Assembly: GCF_030506285.1 (NCBI RefSeq)
Contig: NZ_CP119422.1
Coordinates: forward strand, 4,141,501-4,205,500
DNA length: 64,000 bases
Reading direction: 5' to 3'
Source of the DNA: Catalinimonas niigatensis
GTDB taxonomy: Bacteria; Bacteroidota; Bacteroidia; Cytophagales; Cyclobacteriaceae
In this document: in pieces, positions 50,776 to 60,215 of the stretch
Layout: each line of letters begins with the position of its first letter
Position numbering within the stretch: the stretch's first letter is position 1
Made by a program: the position numbers and the translations under genes
The notes under the pieces: generated by a model
Told to the model about the DNA's origin: nothing
The model's input: only the letters and a program-made list of their open reading frames with translations
The model's database searches: none

Positions 50776-52917
50776 ATGAAATACACAGGCTGCCTAGCCC
50801 TCTTGATGATGTTCTTCTTGTTCCCCTGCCTTTCGCAAAGCCAGGCATTTAAGTCTACTCCTGCTGCTGCTGCCAATGCATGGCCGGATAGTTTGCCCTG
50901 GTGGCAACGCAATAACCTCCGGGTCATGCAAACCAACCTGCCTGCCTATGAAGCGCAGCTCAATGTGGACTCGCTGATAGAAGATTTACAGCGCTTTTCT
51001 GTCAACACGCTCATCATCAACGGAGGAGGCATCATGGCTTTTTATCCTACTGAACTGGATTTCCAGTACATCAATCCCTACATGCAGGACAATATGCTGG
51101 CGGATGTGATTGAAAAATGTCATGCCCTGGATATCCGTGTCATCACCCGCTTTGATTTCAGCCGCATCCACAAGAGTATTTTTGAGCAGCATCCCGACTG
51201 GGCTTACGTTTCTCCCAATGGGGATCGTATCATCAATGATGATGTGTATATGGCTGCCATCAATGCGCCTTACGTGCAGCAAAAGGCCATTGAAATCGTG
51301 GAGGAAGTGATAGACCGTTATGCCATAGATGGGATTTTTATCAACATGCCAGGCTACCATACCGGCAATGTGTACGAAGGCAAACATTTTGGCGTGGACC
51401 ATAACCCGCATGATCAGCAGCGGTTCAAAACCTTCAGCGGAATGGATCTGCCCCAAGAAGAAGATCCGGCAGAGCCTGCTTTTGCCAAATACCAGGAATT
51501 TAAGGAATTTACCATCAACGACTGGATCAAACGTATGCATGATGCCGTAAAGGCCAAAAATCCGCAGATCGCCATCTGTACCTACATGGATGACTATGTA
51601 GACATCATCCGCCACGAAACCCAAACCAACAGCCTGCCTTACTGGCTCTACATGGCTTCTGACAACGTCAACAACACCATACATTCTCATCCTGACCATA
51701 TCGTAAGCAATGCCAGCATACAGCAGCTCTCTTTCCGCTCACGCTACAATGCGATTGAACCGGAAGAAACGGTCATCCGCCTCTACGAAAATCTAGCCAA
51801 CGGCTCAGGACTGGATATGAGCCTGATGGGAGACTTCAGGGAGTATGAAGATGAACGTAATTTTGATGCCTGGGAAGAACTCTATGGTTTTCACAAAAAG
51901 TATGAACCCTACTTTGGCCGCTATACATCCCCGGCTGAAATCTGCGTGATCTCTCCCGGCTACTGGCCCGAAGGGGAAGAAGCGCAAGAGTATCGGGGGA
52001 TTCAACTGATGCTGAAAGAAGCACACCTGCAGTTTGACATCATAGAAGCTAGTCAGATGGAAGCCAGGGCCGATCGTATCGGGCAGTACAAACTGATCAT
52101 ACTGCCCCAGATTGAGGAGATTTCTGAAGGCGCCATAGCAGTTCTTCGTCAGGCTTGTACTGAGGGGACAGCCATTATTGCTACCAACCAGAGCCTGACA
52201 GGCAATGAAGAAGCGCTGCATGAGCTTTTTGGAGCCAAAGTGGTAAACAAAGAACATGATGGCAACGGCTTCTACCTGCATCCTGCCAATAAGCAGTTGT
52301 TCAAACGTTTTGACAGCCAGGAATTGCTGTTCTGGAAATTCAACCTGGGCCTTTATGATTTCACGGATGCAGATACCAGCTTCCTGCCTATCTTTACCCC
52401 CGGCAGGCCGGGTCCTCCGGAAAAGATCGGTGGGCATGAACCCAGCGGTTATTACGCTGTAGGGATGAAAGCCCATGAGCAGGGCATGGCAGCCCTGATG
52501 CCCATCAATCTGGGTAGGTTGTACTATATTCATGGCTACGAACAGCACAAAAACATACTGCTGGACCTGATTGACGAGCTTTTTCCCGATGCTGATCAGC
52601 TACTGCAAACCAATGCCCATCCCAGGGTGGAAGTGGTGTTGCAGCAGTACAAAGAAAACATTCCCTCTCGCCTGAATCAGCAGGAGCAGGATGGCATGAT
52701 GCTCCATCTGGTCAATTTGACAGGCTTCAGTGGCAATACCTATTTTGAACCACTGCCGGTCAGAGAACTGGAGTTTCGTATTCGCTGCGAAAACAAACCC
52801 TCAAATCTTTATTCCATGAAGCAGGAAAAGACTGTTCCCTTTCGCTGGGCAAACGGCTACCTCAGCTTTGTGCTGGATGAGCTGGAGGCTTATGATGGCC
52901 TGATCATCACCCAATAA
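50776..52917 (+). CDS. Secreted TIM-barrel glycoside-hydrolase-like protein (GHL6/alpha-amylase-type)
   Basis: A 713-residue exported protein with the signal MKYTGCLALLMMFFLFPCLS. Residues ~55-330 resemble a (beta/alpha)8 barrel of the putative glycoside hydrolase group GHL6/alpha-amylase type: NTLIINGGGIMAFYPTELDF, ALDIRVITRFDFSRIH, and YAIDGIFINMPGYHTGNVYE. The next domain (near 395-480, AEICVISPGYWPEGEEAQEY, DRIGQYKLIILPQIEEISEG) resembles a beta-galactosidase trimerisation fold. Catalytic acids cannot be fixed from here. It is divergent from the permease copy 5 promoter and ends 25 bases from the frameshifted permease. Polysaccharide substrate unknown. Confidence 0.7.
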   Translation: MKYTGCLALLMMFFLFPCLSQSQAFKSTPAAAANAWPDSLPWWQRNNLRVMQTNLPAYEAQLNVDSLIEDLQRFSVNTLIINGGGIMAFYPTELDFQYINPYMQDNMLADVIEKCHALDIRVITRFDFSRIHKSIFEQHPDWAYVSPNGDRIINDDVYMAAINAPYVQQKAIEIVEEVIDRYAIDGIFINMPGYHTGNVYEGKHFGVDHNPHDQQRFKTFSGMDLPQEEDPAEPAFAKYQEFKEFTINDWIKRMHDAVKAKNPQIAICTYMDDYVDIIRHETQTNSLPYWLYMASDNVNNTIHSHPDHIVSNASIQQLSFRSRYNAIEPEETVIRLYENLANGSGLDMSLMGDFREYEDERNFDAWEELYGFHKKYEPYFGRYTSPAEICVISPGYWPEGEEAQEYRGIQLMLKEAHLQFDIIEASQMEARADRIGQYKLIILPQIEEISEGAIAVLRQACTEGTAIIATNQSLTGNEEALHELFGAKVVNKEHDGNGFYLHPANKQLFKRFDSQELLFWKFNLGLYDFTDADTSFLPIFTPGRPGPPEKIGGHEPSGYYAVGMKAHEQGMAALMPINLGRLYYIHGYEQHKNILLDLIDELFPDADQLLQTNAHPRVEVVLQQYKENIPSRLNQQEQDGMMLHLVNLTGFSGNTYFEPLPVRELEFRIRCENKPSNLYSMKQEKTVPFRWANGYLSFVLDELEAYDGLIITQ

Positions 52918-52942
52918 TTAAAGTTTTTTGCTTGATTCGTCA

Positions 52943-55331
52943 TTACTCATTTCTTAAGCTCTCTACCGGATTGGCCAGGGCAGCACGGGCAGTCTGGAAA
53001 CTGATGGTAACCATAGCGACCAAAAGAGAAATTACACCGGCAAAGACAAATACCCATGCACCTATGTCTATTCTAAATGCAAAGCCTGCCAGCCACTTCT
53101 GTATCAGAAAGTAGCTTACGGGAACGGCAATCAGGAAAGCCAGGATAACCAGCAGGGGAAAATTTCTGGAAAGCACCAGCAGAAGCTGAGAAAGCGAAGC
53201 ACCTAGCACTTTGCGGATACCAATTTCTTTGGTGCGCTGCTCGGTCGTAATGGAAGCGAGTCCGAACAAGCCCAGGCAGGCAATGATAATCGCCAGACCT
53301 GCGATAATAGATACGATACTGCTCATCAGAGCGATACAATGTGTCAAAATGGTCGTCTAAAAACGCATATTCAAAAGGCCTGTCACTGACCATGCTGTTC
53401 CATACCGCTTCTACCTCGCTGATGGTCTGCGCCATATTGTCGGGACTTATTTTAACTGAAAGTTCACTGAAACCCCATTCCGGATGAATATGCATGCAAA
53501 GGGTATTGACCGAATGATGCAGAGAATTGAAGTTGAAATTCTGCGTCACGCCAACGATAGTACCCAGCGTATCATCATTGTACCAGCCAAAACCAAAACG
53601 AGCGCCCACCGGATCTTCCAGTCCCAGTTCATCCGCCAGTTCCTGGTTGATGATAAAGCCAAAACCCGCATCGGTAGCATGTTCTCTGGAAAAATCGCGA
53701 CCATCTTTCAGTTGTATATCATACACTTTCAGGAAGTCATGATCCACATTGATTTGCGAGACGGTCAACTGGCGCATTACCGTATCGGTTTTCAGCTTGG
53801 CTCCCGTCTGGTGCAGGTTGTTGCCCATCCGCTGCCCCGAAGCGGTCACCCCTTTGACACCCGTTTGTTTGGCCAGTTCATTTTTAAGTGTTTCATATTT
53901 TTCATTGGCCTCCCGGCTCATGGGGATCAGCATCATCTGCGCTTTGTCAAAGCCAATGTCTTTGCTTTTCATAAACTGGAGTTGCTGCAAGGCCAGCACT
54001 GTACCTACAATCAGGGCGATAGCGATGGCAAACTGTACCACGACCAGCCCGTTTCTCAAGAATAATTTTCTACCATAATTTTCCAGTTTGCCTTTCAGCA
54101 CTTTTACGGTCTGGAAGGAAGACAAAAAGAAAGCAGGATAAGCACCGGACAGAATCCCCACCAGGCAAGCCAGCACGATAACTCCCAAAAGCACCCCAGG
54201 ATGTTCGCCAAGCGTCAGCAAGGACAAAGTGCGATTGGTGAGGCTATTCAGATAAGGAATAAAGATCGTAGCGATCATTAGCGCAAGAAAGAGTGCCATA
54301 AAAGTCAATAGTACTGATTCTCCTAAAAACTGATTGATCAGTTGCTTCTTCAGCGCACCGATGGCCTTACGAATCCCCACTTCTTTGGAACGGGTAGCCG
54401 AGCGTGCTACTGACAAATTCATGAAATTGATGCTGGCAATCACCAGTACAAAAAAGGCCAGGATAGAAAATACTTTGATGTAGGTGCGGTCAAACTTGCG
54501 GTAATTCTGATAGTCGTGCTCAATATCCATGGAACCGAGGTGCACATCTTCCAGAGATTGCAGAAAAAGGGTGTAATAGTCCGTCGCCTCTTCATCCATA
54601 TGAGATTGCAGAAACGCAGGGAATTTGCTTTCCAGATTTTCAATACTGGTCTGTGGCTCCAGCAGCAGGTAGGTGACCATAAAATTGGAACCCCAGCGGT
54701 CGTTGAATTCAGGGTTTTCTCTGGTCACAGAATTGATGGACAATAGTGCATCAAACTGAAGGTGCGAATTTTCCGGCACATCTTCCAGCAAGCCGGTCAC
54801 TTTGTAGTTTTTATCGTCAATCACGATCTGCTCATCCAGCACATCCGTTCTGCCAAAAAACTTCTGTGCTGTTTCTTCGGTAAGAATGATGCTGTTGGGT
54901 TCATCCAGTGCCGTCTCAGAATCACCCTGCAGCAGTTTGAAGTCAAAGATTTCCAGAAAGGTAGAATCCACCACGGCAGTCCTGTTGACCATCAGCTCTC
55001 TGGCTTCCTGCTTGTACATCAGGTTTTCCCAGTTCCAGAAACGGCTGAAATCCACAATCTCAGGCATCTCATTGAGCAGATTAGGGCCCATACCTGGCAT
55101 GGAGAGCGCCACATTTTGCGGATTCATGCCTTCAAAAGACTGCACCTCATCCAGGCGGTAGATGCGGTCTTTCTTCTGATGAAAGCCATCAAAGCTCAGT
55201 TCATCGCTGATGAAGAGGAAGATCACCAGACAAGCCGCCATACCAATGGCCAGCCCAAAAACATTGATAAAAGCATAGATTTTATGCTTCGCCAGATTGC
55301 GAAAGGCAGTGATAAGATAGTTTTTGAACAT
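52943..55331 (-). pseudogene. Double-FtsX permease, copy 6, with a frameshift
   Basis: A permease of the same build, starting MFKNYLITAFRNLAKHKIYA, with coupling motifs SKEVGIRKAIGA (near 330) and TKEIGIRKVLGAS. The frame breaks near 53319-53326, after LYRSDEQ, and the rest (IVSIIAGLAIIIACLGLFGL to NPVESLRNE) continues in another frame. If an extra copy of the eight bases ATGAGCAG is restored, the frame closes as LYRSDEQMSSIVSII and the length matches the paralogs exactly. So this is an eight-base contraction of a tandem repeat, or an assembly or sequencing error. If real, the last TM segments are lost and the protein is probably non-functional. Confidence 0.85.
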
Positions 55332-55363
55332 GGTACCGGTGTTATGGACAAACAGCTTTCCCG

Positions 55364-55458
55364 GGAAAAAAGCATGCCATCCCCAAAACCAGCGTGTAAA
55401 GCACTTTTATGGTGTTTTTTTATGTCCACAAAAGAACAATTTTGTGCGTTAGTGGACA
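55364..55458 (-). promoter_or_regulatory. Shared permease regulatory module, copy C
   Basis: On the minus strand TGTCCACTAACGCACA (from 55458) and TGTTCTTTTGTGGACA (ending 55423) form a 36-base near palindrome, almost identical to copy B. GATGGCATG (55381-55373) lies 77 bases from the outer edge; TGGCAT, five bases, TTTCC follows. Inferred start ~23 bases before the ATG of the frameshifted permease. Confidence 0.6.
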
Positions 55459-55627
55459 GTGGGTTGATGTTTTTCCGTAAATATTATCAGCAGAAGAAAC
55501 ATACTTTTAATAAATGTCCCCAAATCCTGATTTAATTCAATCGTAAATCAACCGCTTGCATCCAAATTTCAGATTACTGCTGCTATGGCTTATGATTAAG
55601 CTATAGCACGTATGTTTTTTTTAGTCT

Positions 55628-55936
55628 TTATTCAAACTTTATTGAGATATCAAGGTGTCCACCGAGTCCTTCGTTTATAATTCTTTGTAAAGTTGAAAAA
55701 CGTACATCCTTTAGGTTTCTCTCTAGTTTTGAGATATAAGATTTATTTGTCCCAGCTAGTTTTGCCAATTGTTCCTGAGTCAACCCTTTCTGCTCTCTAG
55801 CTTGTTGAATAAGCACACCGAGCTTGAAGGCATCATATTCATTTTCAAACTGCTCTCTCTTCGCTGTACCCCTTTTACCAATTTTTGAATCCATAAATTG
55901 GTCAAGGCTTTTCAAGTTTTTATTCTTTGCTGTCAT
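55628..55936 (-). CDS. HigA-type antitoxin, XRE helix-turn-helix
   Basis: A 102-residue protein. Residues ~42-92 are a Cro/CI-type helix-turn-helix (LGVLIQQAREQKGLTQEQLA, then GTNKSYISKLERNLKDVRFS). The N-terminal ~40 residues are charged and would bind the toxin. The gene overlaps the end of the toxin gene by 17 bases, the toxin-first order of higBA. It would neutralise the toxin and repress the operon. It lies in an AT-rich patch inserted among the permease genes. Confidence 0.85.
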   Translation of the reverse strand: MTAKNKNLKSLDQFMDSKIGKRGTAKREQFENEYDAFKLGVLIQQAREQKGLTQEQLAKLAGTNKSYISKLERNLKDVRFSTLQRIINEGLGGHLDISIKFE

Positions 55937-56261
55937 AATATTCTTGTTTTATTTGTTCCGCTTTTACAATTTCTTGTTTCGGCGTTTTTTGGCTTTTCTT
56001 CTGAAATCCGTGTCCGATTACCACAATATTATCTATATCGAAAAAACAGAAAATCCTATAAATATTGCTTCCCACTTGGACCCTTATTTCGTACAGCCCT
56101 GAAGTGTTTTTTAAATGTTTTAAATAAACTTCAGGTATTCTGTCCATTTCCTCGATGATTTTTAAAGTCCAAAGGATTTTTCTCTGAACCTTTTCAGTCT
56201 GCTCATCATAAAACTTTTCAAAATAGTCTTTGAAGAAATAAAGCTCCCGTTTCCTTGTCAT
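55920..56261 (-). CDS. HigB/RelE-type toxin (Gp49-like)
   Basis: A 113-residue RelE/ParE superfamily protein. I start at ATG 56261, not the TTG at 56276. It shows the family pattern KVQRKILWTLKIIEEMDRIP, YLKHLKNTSGLYEIRVQVGS, then YRIFCFFDIDNIVVIGHGFQ with KKSQKTPKQEI, as in HigB toxins, which cleave mRNA at the ribosome. Toxin precedes antitoxin, with a 17-base overlap. No promoter was fixed; transcription probably starts just upstream. Confidence 0.85.
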   Translation of the reverse strand: MTRKRELYFFKDYFEKFYDEQTEKVQRKILWTLKIIEEMDRIPEVYLKHLKNTSGLYEIRVQVGSNIYRIFCFFDIDNIVVIGHGFQKKSQKTPKQEIVKAEQIKQEYYDSKE

Positions 56262-56451
56262 AAGGCGAAGATACAAAAAGTAGTCTAATCGGACAACTAC
56301 AAATTATGCTTGAGATTTGCCAGCATGATACCCAATGGCTAAGAGCGAGCTCTTCACTGGCGCGTTGGCTGTTTATTTTCCATTTATCATTTCAGGTTCT
56401 TAGAGCAACCAATTGATAGATAAGGAGGGAACCTTGTTGCGGTGTTGTTTC

Positions 56452-56901
56452 TCATATGATATTGCTAGTAAAGCTAGAAATTCCTCTCAATTCAGCAATT
56501 CCTTCTTCTTTTTCAGCTAAAGATTTTAATGCCTTTTGAAAGGTATCAATTGCATTAGGTTCAACTATTAATTCTAATGAAATTTTGTCTTTTTCCTCTT
56601 TTCTATATTCAGTTGCAACGTTTTCCTCCATTGTGATAAGCACTCCACATTTTCCAGTAGGTCCAATTTTGTAAAATCTCATCTCAAAATAAGCATAGCT
56701 ATCTTTTTTACCACAAGCATGACTTATTTCGTCCTTTCCAAATGGAAATCCGCTTAACTCGTTAGCAAAGTCAATGAGAGAATCAGATACTTCATAAACT
56801 TCTGTTGTTCCGGAATAACGCCCATTATTAGCTTGAACATTCAGCTCAAACATATCTTCATCTTTCCAGATGATTTCAAACCTCAAATACTTATCTTCCA
56901 T
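56452..56901 (-). CDS. Hypothetical protein in an AT-rich patch
   Basis: A 149-residue protein without a signal peptide (MEDKYLRFEIIWKDEDMFEL). Two-sheet pattern (LNVQANNGRYSGTTEVYEVS, YFEMRFYKIGPTGKCGVLIT). Size and build resemble small immunity-type proteins such as the WapI immunity family, but I am not sure. Its base composition is clearly more AT rich than the flanking permeases, as for the toxin-antitoxin pair next to it, which suggests a transferred patch. Function unknown. Confidence 0.55.
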   Translation of the reverse strand: MEDKYLRFEIIWKDEDMFELNVQANNGRYSGTTEVYEVSDSLIDFANELSGFPFGKDEISHACGKKDSYAYFEMRFYKIGPTGKCGVLITMEENVATEYRKEEKDKISLELIVEPNAIDTFQKALKSLAEKEEGIAELRGISSFTSNII

Positions 56902-57106
56902 TAATCATCGTTCTTTTAAAAACACCACAACATCTGGACAGGCATATTGTGCATATACTCCTAAAATAAATAATTTTGTATACTTAATCTATTCAGTTTT
57001 GTGTGATAATAGCTTTAAATCATTTGTTATAAGGTATACATGCTTATGCACTTTATCACCTCACAAGATAGATTGAAGTAGAAAATTCATTATCATTCTT
57101 CATTCA

Positions 57107-59788
57107 TCATTCACTCCTCAAACTATCTACCGGATTGGAGGTGGCGGCTTTCATGGATTGATAGACAATGCTAAGGCTGGCAATCACCACAATGATGCCT
57201 CCTGCCAGCAGGAACACCGGCGCTCCCAGATCAATCTGATAGGCAAAATCTGCCAGCCAGCGTTTCATCATTAGGTAGGAAACAGGAACTGCCACCAGAA
57301 AAGCGATGCCAATCAGCAACATAAATTCTTTATAAGAAAGCGCCATCACCTGCCATACCGAAGCCCCCAGCACCTTGCGGATACCGATCTCTTTGGTCTT
57401 CTTGCTCATGGAAAGTGTGACCAGTCCAAACAGGCCCAGACAGGAAATAAAGATGCCTAAGGCTGTAGTAATGCTTAGGATGGTACTCAGGCGCTCTTCT
57501 GCCCGGTATTGGGCGTCTAACTTTTCATCTACAAAGGAAAATTCAAACTGCTGGTCAGGAGCCACTTCTTTCCACACTTCCTTGAGTTTATCCACCGTTT
57601 GTGCCAAATTTTCCGACTGAACTTTTACCGATATCTTAGGGGTAGAATTATCTTCAAACATTACGTTCTCACTTCCCTTAAAGATACCATAGGGATTCAT
57701 TACCAGCAGGGCAGGCTCTATGGCAGCGTGTAAAGACTGATAGTGAAAATCGCTGAGTACGCCGACCACCTGATACTCCTGAAAAGGAGGGGGGAGCGTA
57801 CTGCCTACTGCCTCTTTCAGGTTGAATGCCCGGGCAAAAGTCTCGTTGATCAATACTCCTGAGCGAGCATCGGCTCCGCTCTCCTCATCAAAATCCCTGC
57901 CCTGAAGCATTTCTAATCCATAGGTTTTTACAAAGTCCTGATCCACAGCATTCATGTTGAATTCGCGGTAGGTTCCTTCTTCCGTAGTAAAGCCTACTTC
58001 TATCCAGCCTGATTGCCCAAAGGTGAAGAAAGAGGTGGTGACTTCTTTGACTTCCGGCAGGCGGCCAAGCGCATTTTGGATCAGTTGCTTTCTCCCGAAA
58101 TTTTCTTCCATAAACTGCTCCATCGTGCTGCCCGACATACGGTTTTGCATGTTTTGAGGAATCACTACGATCTGCTCTTTGTCAAAGCCCAGGTTCTTAT
58201 TTTGCAGATACGTCATTTGCTGCTTCATCACCAGCGTACCTATGATCAGGATAGCCGCCAGTACAAACTGAAAAGCGACCATTCCTTTCCGCAGGGTTTC
58301 CCGGCTATAGCCCATGTTCATGCTACCCCGGAGTATCATCAGGGGCGAGAAACCGGAGAGGATAAGTGCGGGATAAACACCGGCCAGAAAGCCCACCACC
58401 CATACCAAACCCAGCAAAAACAATATGTTTTGTAAGCTTATCAGGAAGCTAAGCTCTTTGCCCGCCAACTGATTGAAATAAGGCAGCAAAACTATGACTA
58501 ATAGGATGCCTAAAAGGATAGAGATAAAAGTAATCAGAAAGGCTTCGCTCCAGAACTGAGACATCAGTTGGCGACGCACTGCACCTACCACTTTTCTTAC
58601 GCCTACCTCTTTGGCTCTACTCAAAGAACGTCCTACCGCCAGGGTCACAAAGTTGATGCAGGCTACTACCAGGATCAGCAGGGCCACTGCCGAAAGGATG
58701 TATACATATTTCCAGTCGCTGACTGCTACTCCTCCCTCGGGAAATTCCGTATTGAGGCGAATATCTGTCAGGGGCTGTAGGCCGACTTTATATTCTCCCG
58801 GCTTATAGTTCTCGCCCAGCACCTGCTTCACCATGGCATCCAGCTTGCCTTCCAGGGTCATCGCATGGGTCTGTTCATCCAGCAAGGCATAGGTTTCCAC
58901 GCTGACATTGTACCAGCTTGCCCGTCCTCTTTCGCCGGTAAAAGCTTTGTTGTTATCATAAGGAATCAGCATGTTGTACTGTAGGCTTACGTTAGAAGGT
59001 AGATCCGCCACCACCCCGCTTACATTAAACGCCTGAAATTGATTGCCCAATTTGATGGATAATGTTTTGCCAATAGGATCTACATTACCAAAATATTTGA
59101 CAGCATAAGATTTAGTAAGCACCAGGTCCTGTAGCTTGCTTAGCGACACTTCTCCACTCAGCACTTCGTTATTAAACAGTTGGAAGAATTGAGGATCAGC
59201 ATAAAAGACTTTTTCGCTTTGCGTATCCCCTCCTTTTTGGACCAAGGATGAAAAATTTCCTACCCGCACCGAAGCCTTCACTTCTGAGAAATTAGAATCC
59301 AGGGCCGGGCCTAACGGCATAGGAGTATGTGTATTGAAAAATACTTCATCAGGACCATAATCTTCCAGTACCCAGGCCCGGTAAATCCGGTCGGCATGGG
59401 TATAAGAGCGGTCAAAAGAAAGCTCATCCTGTACGTAGAGCCAGATCAGGATGCAAAAAGTAAAGCTTACCATCAGCCCGGATATGTTGATGAGGGAGTA
59501 CAATTTCTGTTTGATTAAGTTTCTGTAAGCAACTTTGAAATAATTTTTAAACATGGCGCTTGAATTAGCAGGTTGTGAAAACTGTCTTTTGGCAATGAAA
59601 TAGGGTCTGAAAAAAGTAAGCACATTCATCCAGTAGCGGAGATTGGCTTTTTTAATACCCTCTTCGCCTATCCATTCCAGATAAGATTCGTGCAAATCCC
59701 CTTCAATCTCCGGTAGCAGCTCAGGATCGCAGAACCAGCGGAGGAATTGTTGTGCACGATGGGGTGGTTGGTTTTTTTGGGCTATCAT
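57107..59788 (-). CDS. Double-FtsX permease with N-terminal prefix domain, copy 7
   Basis: An 893-residue permease. I start at ATG 59788, not the TTG at 59815 that lies within the PadR gene. The prefix domain (AQQFLRWFCDPELLPEIEGD, then WMNVLTFFRPYFIAKRQF) matches that of copy 3. The core has the coupling motifs AKEVGVRKVVGA and TKEIGIRKVLGAS and ends NPVDSLRSE. It lies seven bases after the PadR stop codon, so they form one operon controlled by the shared module (copy D) and PadR itself. Cargo unknown; no ATPase nearby. Confidence 0.9.
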   Translation of the reverse strand: MIAQKNQPPHRAQQFLRWFCDPELLPEIEGDLHESYLEWIGEEGIKKANLRYWMNVLTFFRPYFIAKRQFSQPANSSAMFKNYFKVAYRNLIKQKLYSLINISGLMVSFTFCILIWLYVQDELSFDRSYTHADRIYRAWVLEDYGPDEVFFNTHTPMPLGPALDSNFSEVKASVRVGNFSSLVQKGGDTQSEKVFYADPQFFQLFNNEVLSGEVSLSKLQDLVLTKSYAVKYFGNVDPIGKTLSIKLGNQFQAFNVSGVVADLPSNVSLQYNMLIPYDNNKAFTGERGRASWYNVSVETYALLDEQTHAMTLEGKLDAMVKQVLGENYKPGEYKVGLQPLTDIRLNTEFPEGGVAVSDWKYVYILSAVALLILVVACINFVTLAVGRSLSRAKEVGVRKVVGAVRRQLMSQFWSEAFLITFISILLGILLVIVLLPYFNQLAGKELSFLISLQNILFLLGLVWVVGFLAGVYPALILSGFSPLMILRGSMNMGYSRETLRKGMVAFQFVLAAILIIGTLVMKQQMTYLQNKNLGFDKEQIVVIPQNMQNRMSGSTMEQFMEENFGRKQLIQNALGRLPEVKEVTTSFFTFGQSGWIEVGFTTEEGTYREFNMNAVDQDFVKTYGLEMLQGRDFDEESGADARSGVLINETFARAFNLKEAVGSTLPPPFQEYQVVGVLSDFHYQSLHAAIEPALLVMNPYGIFKGSENVMFEDNSTPKISVKVQSENLAQTVDKLKEVWKEVAPDQQFEFSFVDEKLDAQYRAEERLSTILSITTALGIFISCLGLFGLVTLSMSKKTKEIGIRKVLGASVWQVMALSYKEFMLLIGIAFLVAVPVSYLMMKRWLADFAYQIDLGAPVFLLAGGIIVVIASLSIVYQSMKAATSNPVDSLRSE

Positions 59789-59795
59789 AGCAGTA

Positions 59796-60128
59796 TCAAA
59801 TGTTGTCCCAGGCAATTCTTGGAATACTTTCCCACATGCGGTTGCGCATCATACGGCTCTCTTCCAGCGCTCGCTTTCCGTAGGCCGTCACGCGAAATAG
59901 TCTTTTCGGACGTCCGCCTCTTTCCTCGGTAGCACCTCCCATGCGGGAGATCAGAAATCCCTTATCTTCCAGGCGATTGAGGGCTGCATGCACTGTACTG
60001 AGCGTCATGCTCCTTCCCGTCTGTTTTTCTATCTCATCTTTGATGCTCACCCCATAGGCATCGTCATACAGTACGCCCACTGCCAGCATTACGAGCTCCT
60101 GAAGTTCGCCAAGGTTTGTTCCTTTCAT
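59796..60128 (-). CDS. PadR family transcriptional regulator, copy 2
   Basis: A 110-residue PadR-type winged-helix protein (LGELQELVMLAVGVLYDDAY, then LSTVHAALNRLEDKGFLISR and ERGGRPKRLFRVTAYGKRAL), paralogous to the copy at 45.2-45.5 kb. It directly precedes permease copy 7. Its promoter region carries the shared module D. It is divergent from the hybrid two-component gene, separated by 441 bases. Confidence 0.9.
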   Translation of the reverse strand: MKGTNLGELQELVMLAVGVLYDDAYGVSIKDEIEKQTGRSMTLSTVHAALNRLEDKGFLISRMGGATEERGGRPKRLFRVTAYGKRALEESRMMRNRMWESIPRIAWDNI

Positions 60129-60215
60129 AGTCTATCAAATGGTTGGCATGAAGAATCTTTGAAGAAAAGTACTGCAACAATATTTTCAGGCCAAGGATTA
60201 GTTTCGTAAATGACG

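Noticed and set aside
51805-52548. A 247-residue minus-strand frame
   Set aside because: Antisense to the glycoside-hydrolase-like gene, which has a signal peptide and domain structure; the reverse frame has none.
54762-55535. A 257-residue plus-strand frame reaching past the permease copy 6 start
   Set aside because: Mostly antisense to the permease, whose N-terminus is well conserved with its paralogs; the extra part covers its promoter region.
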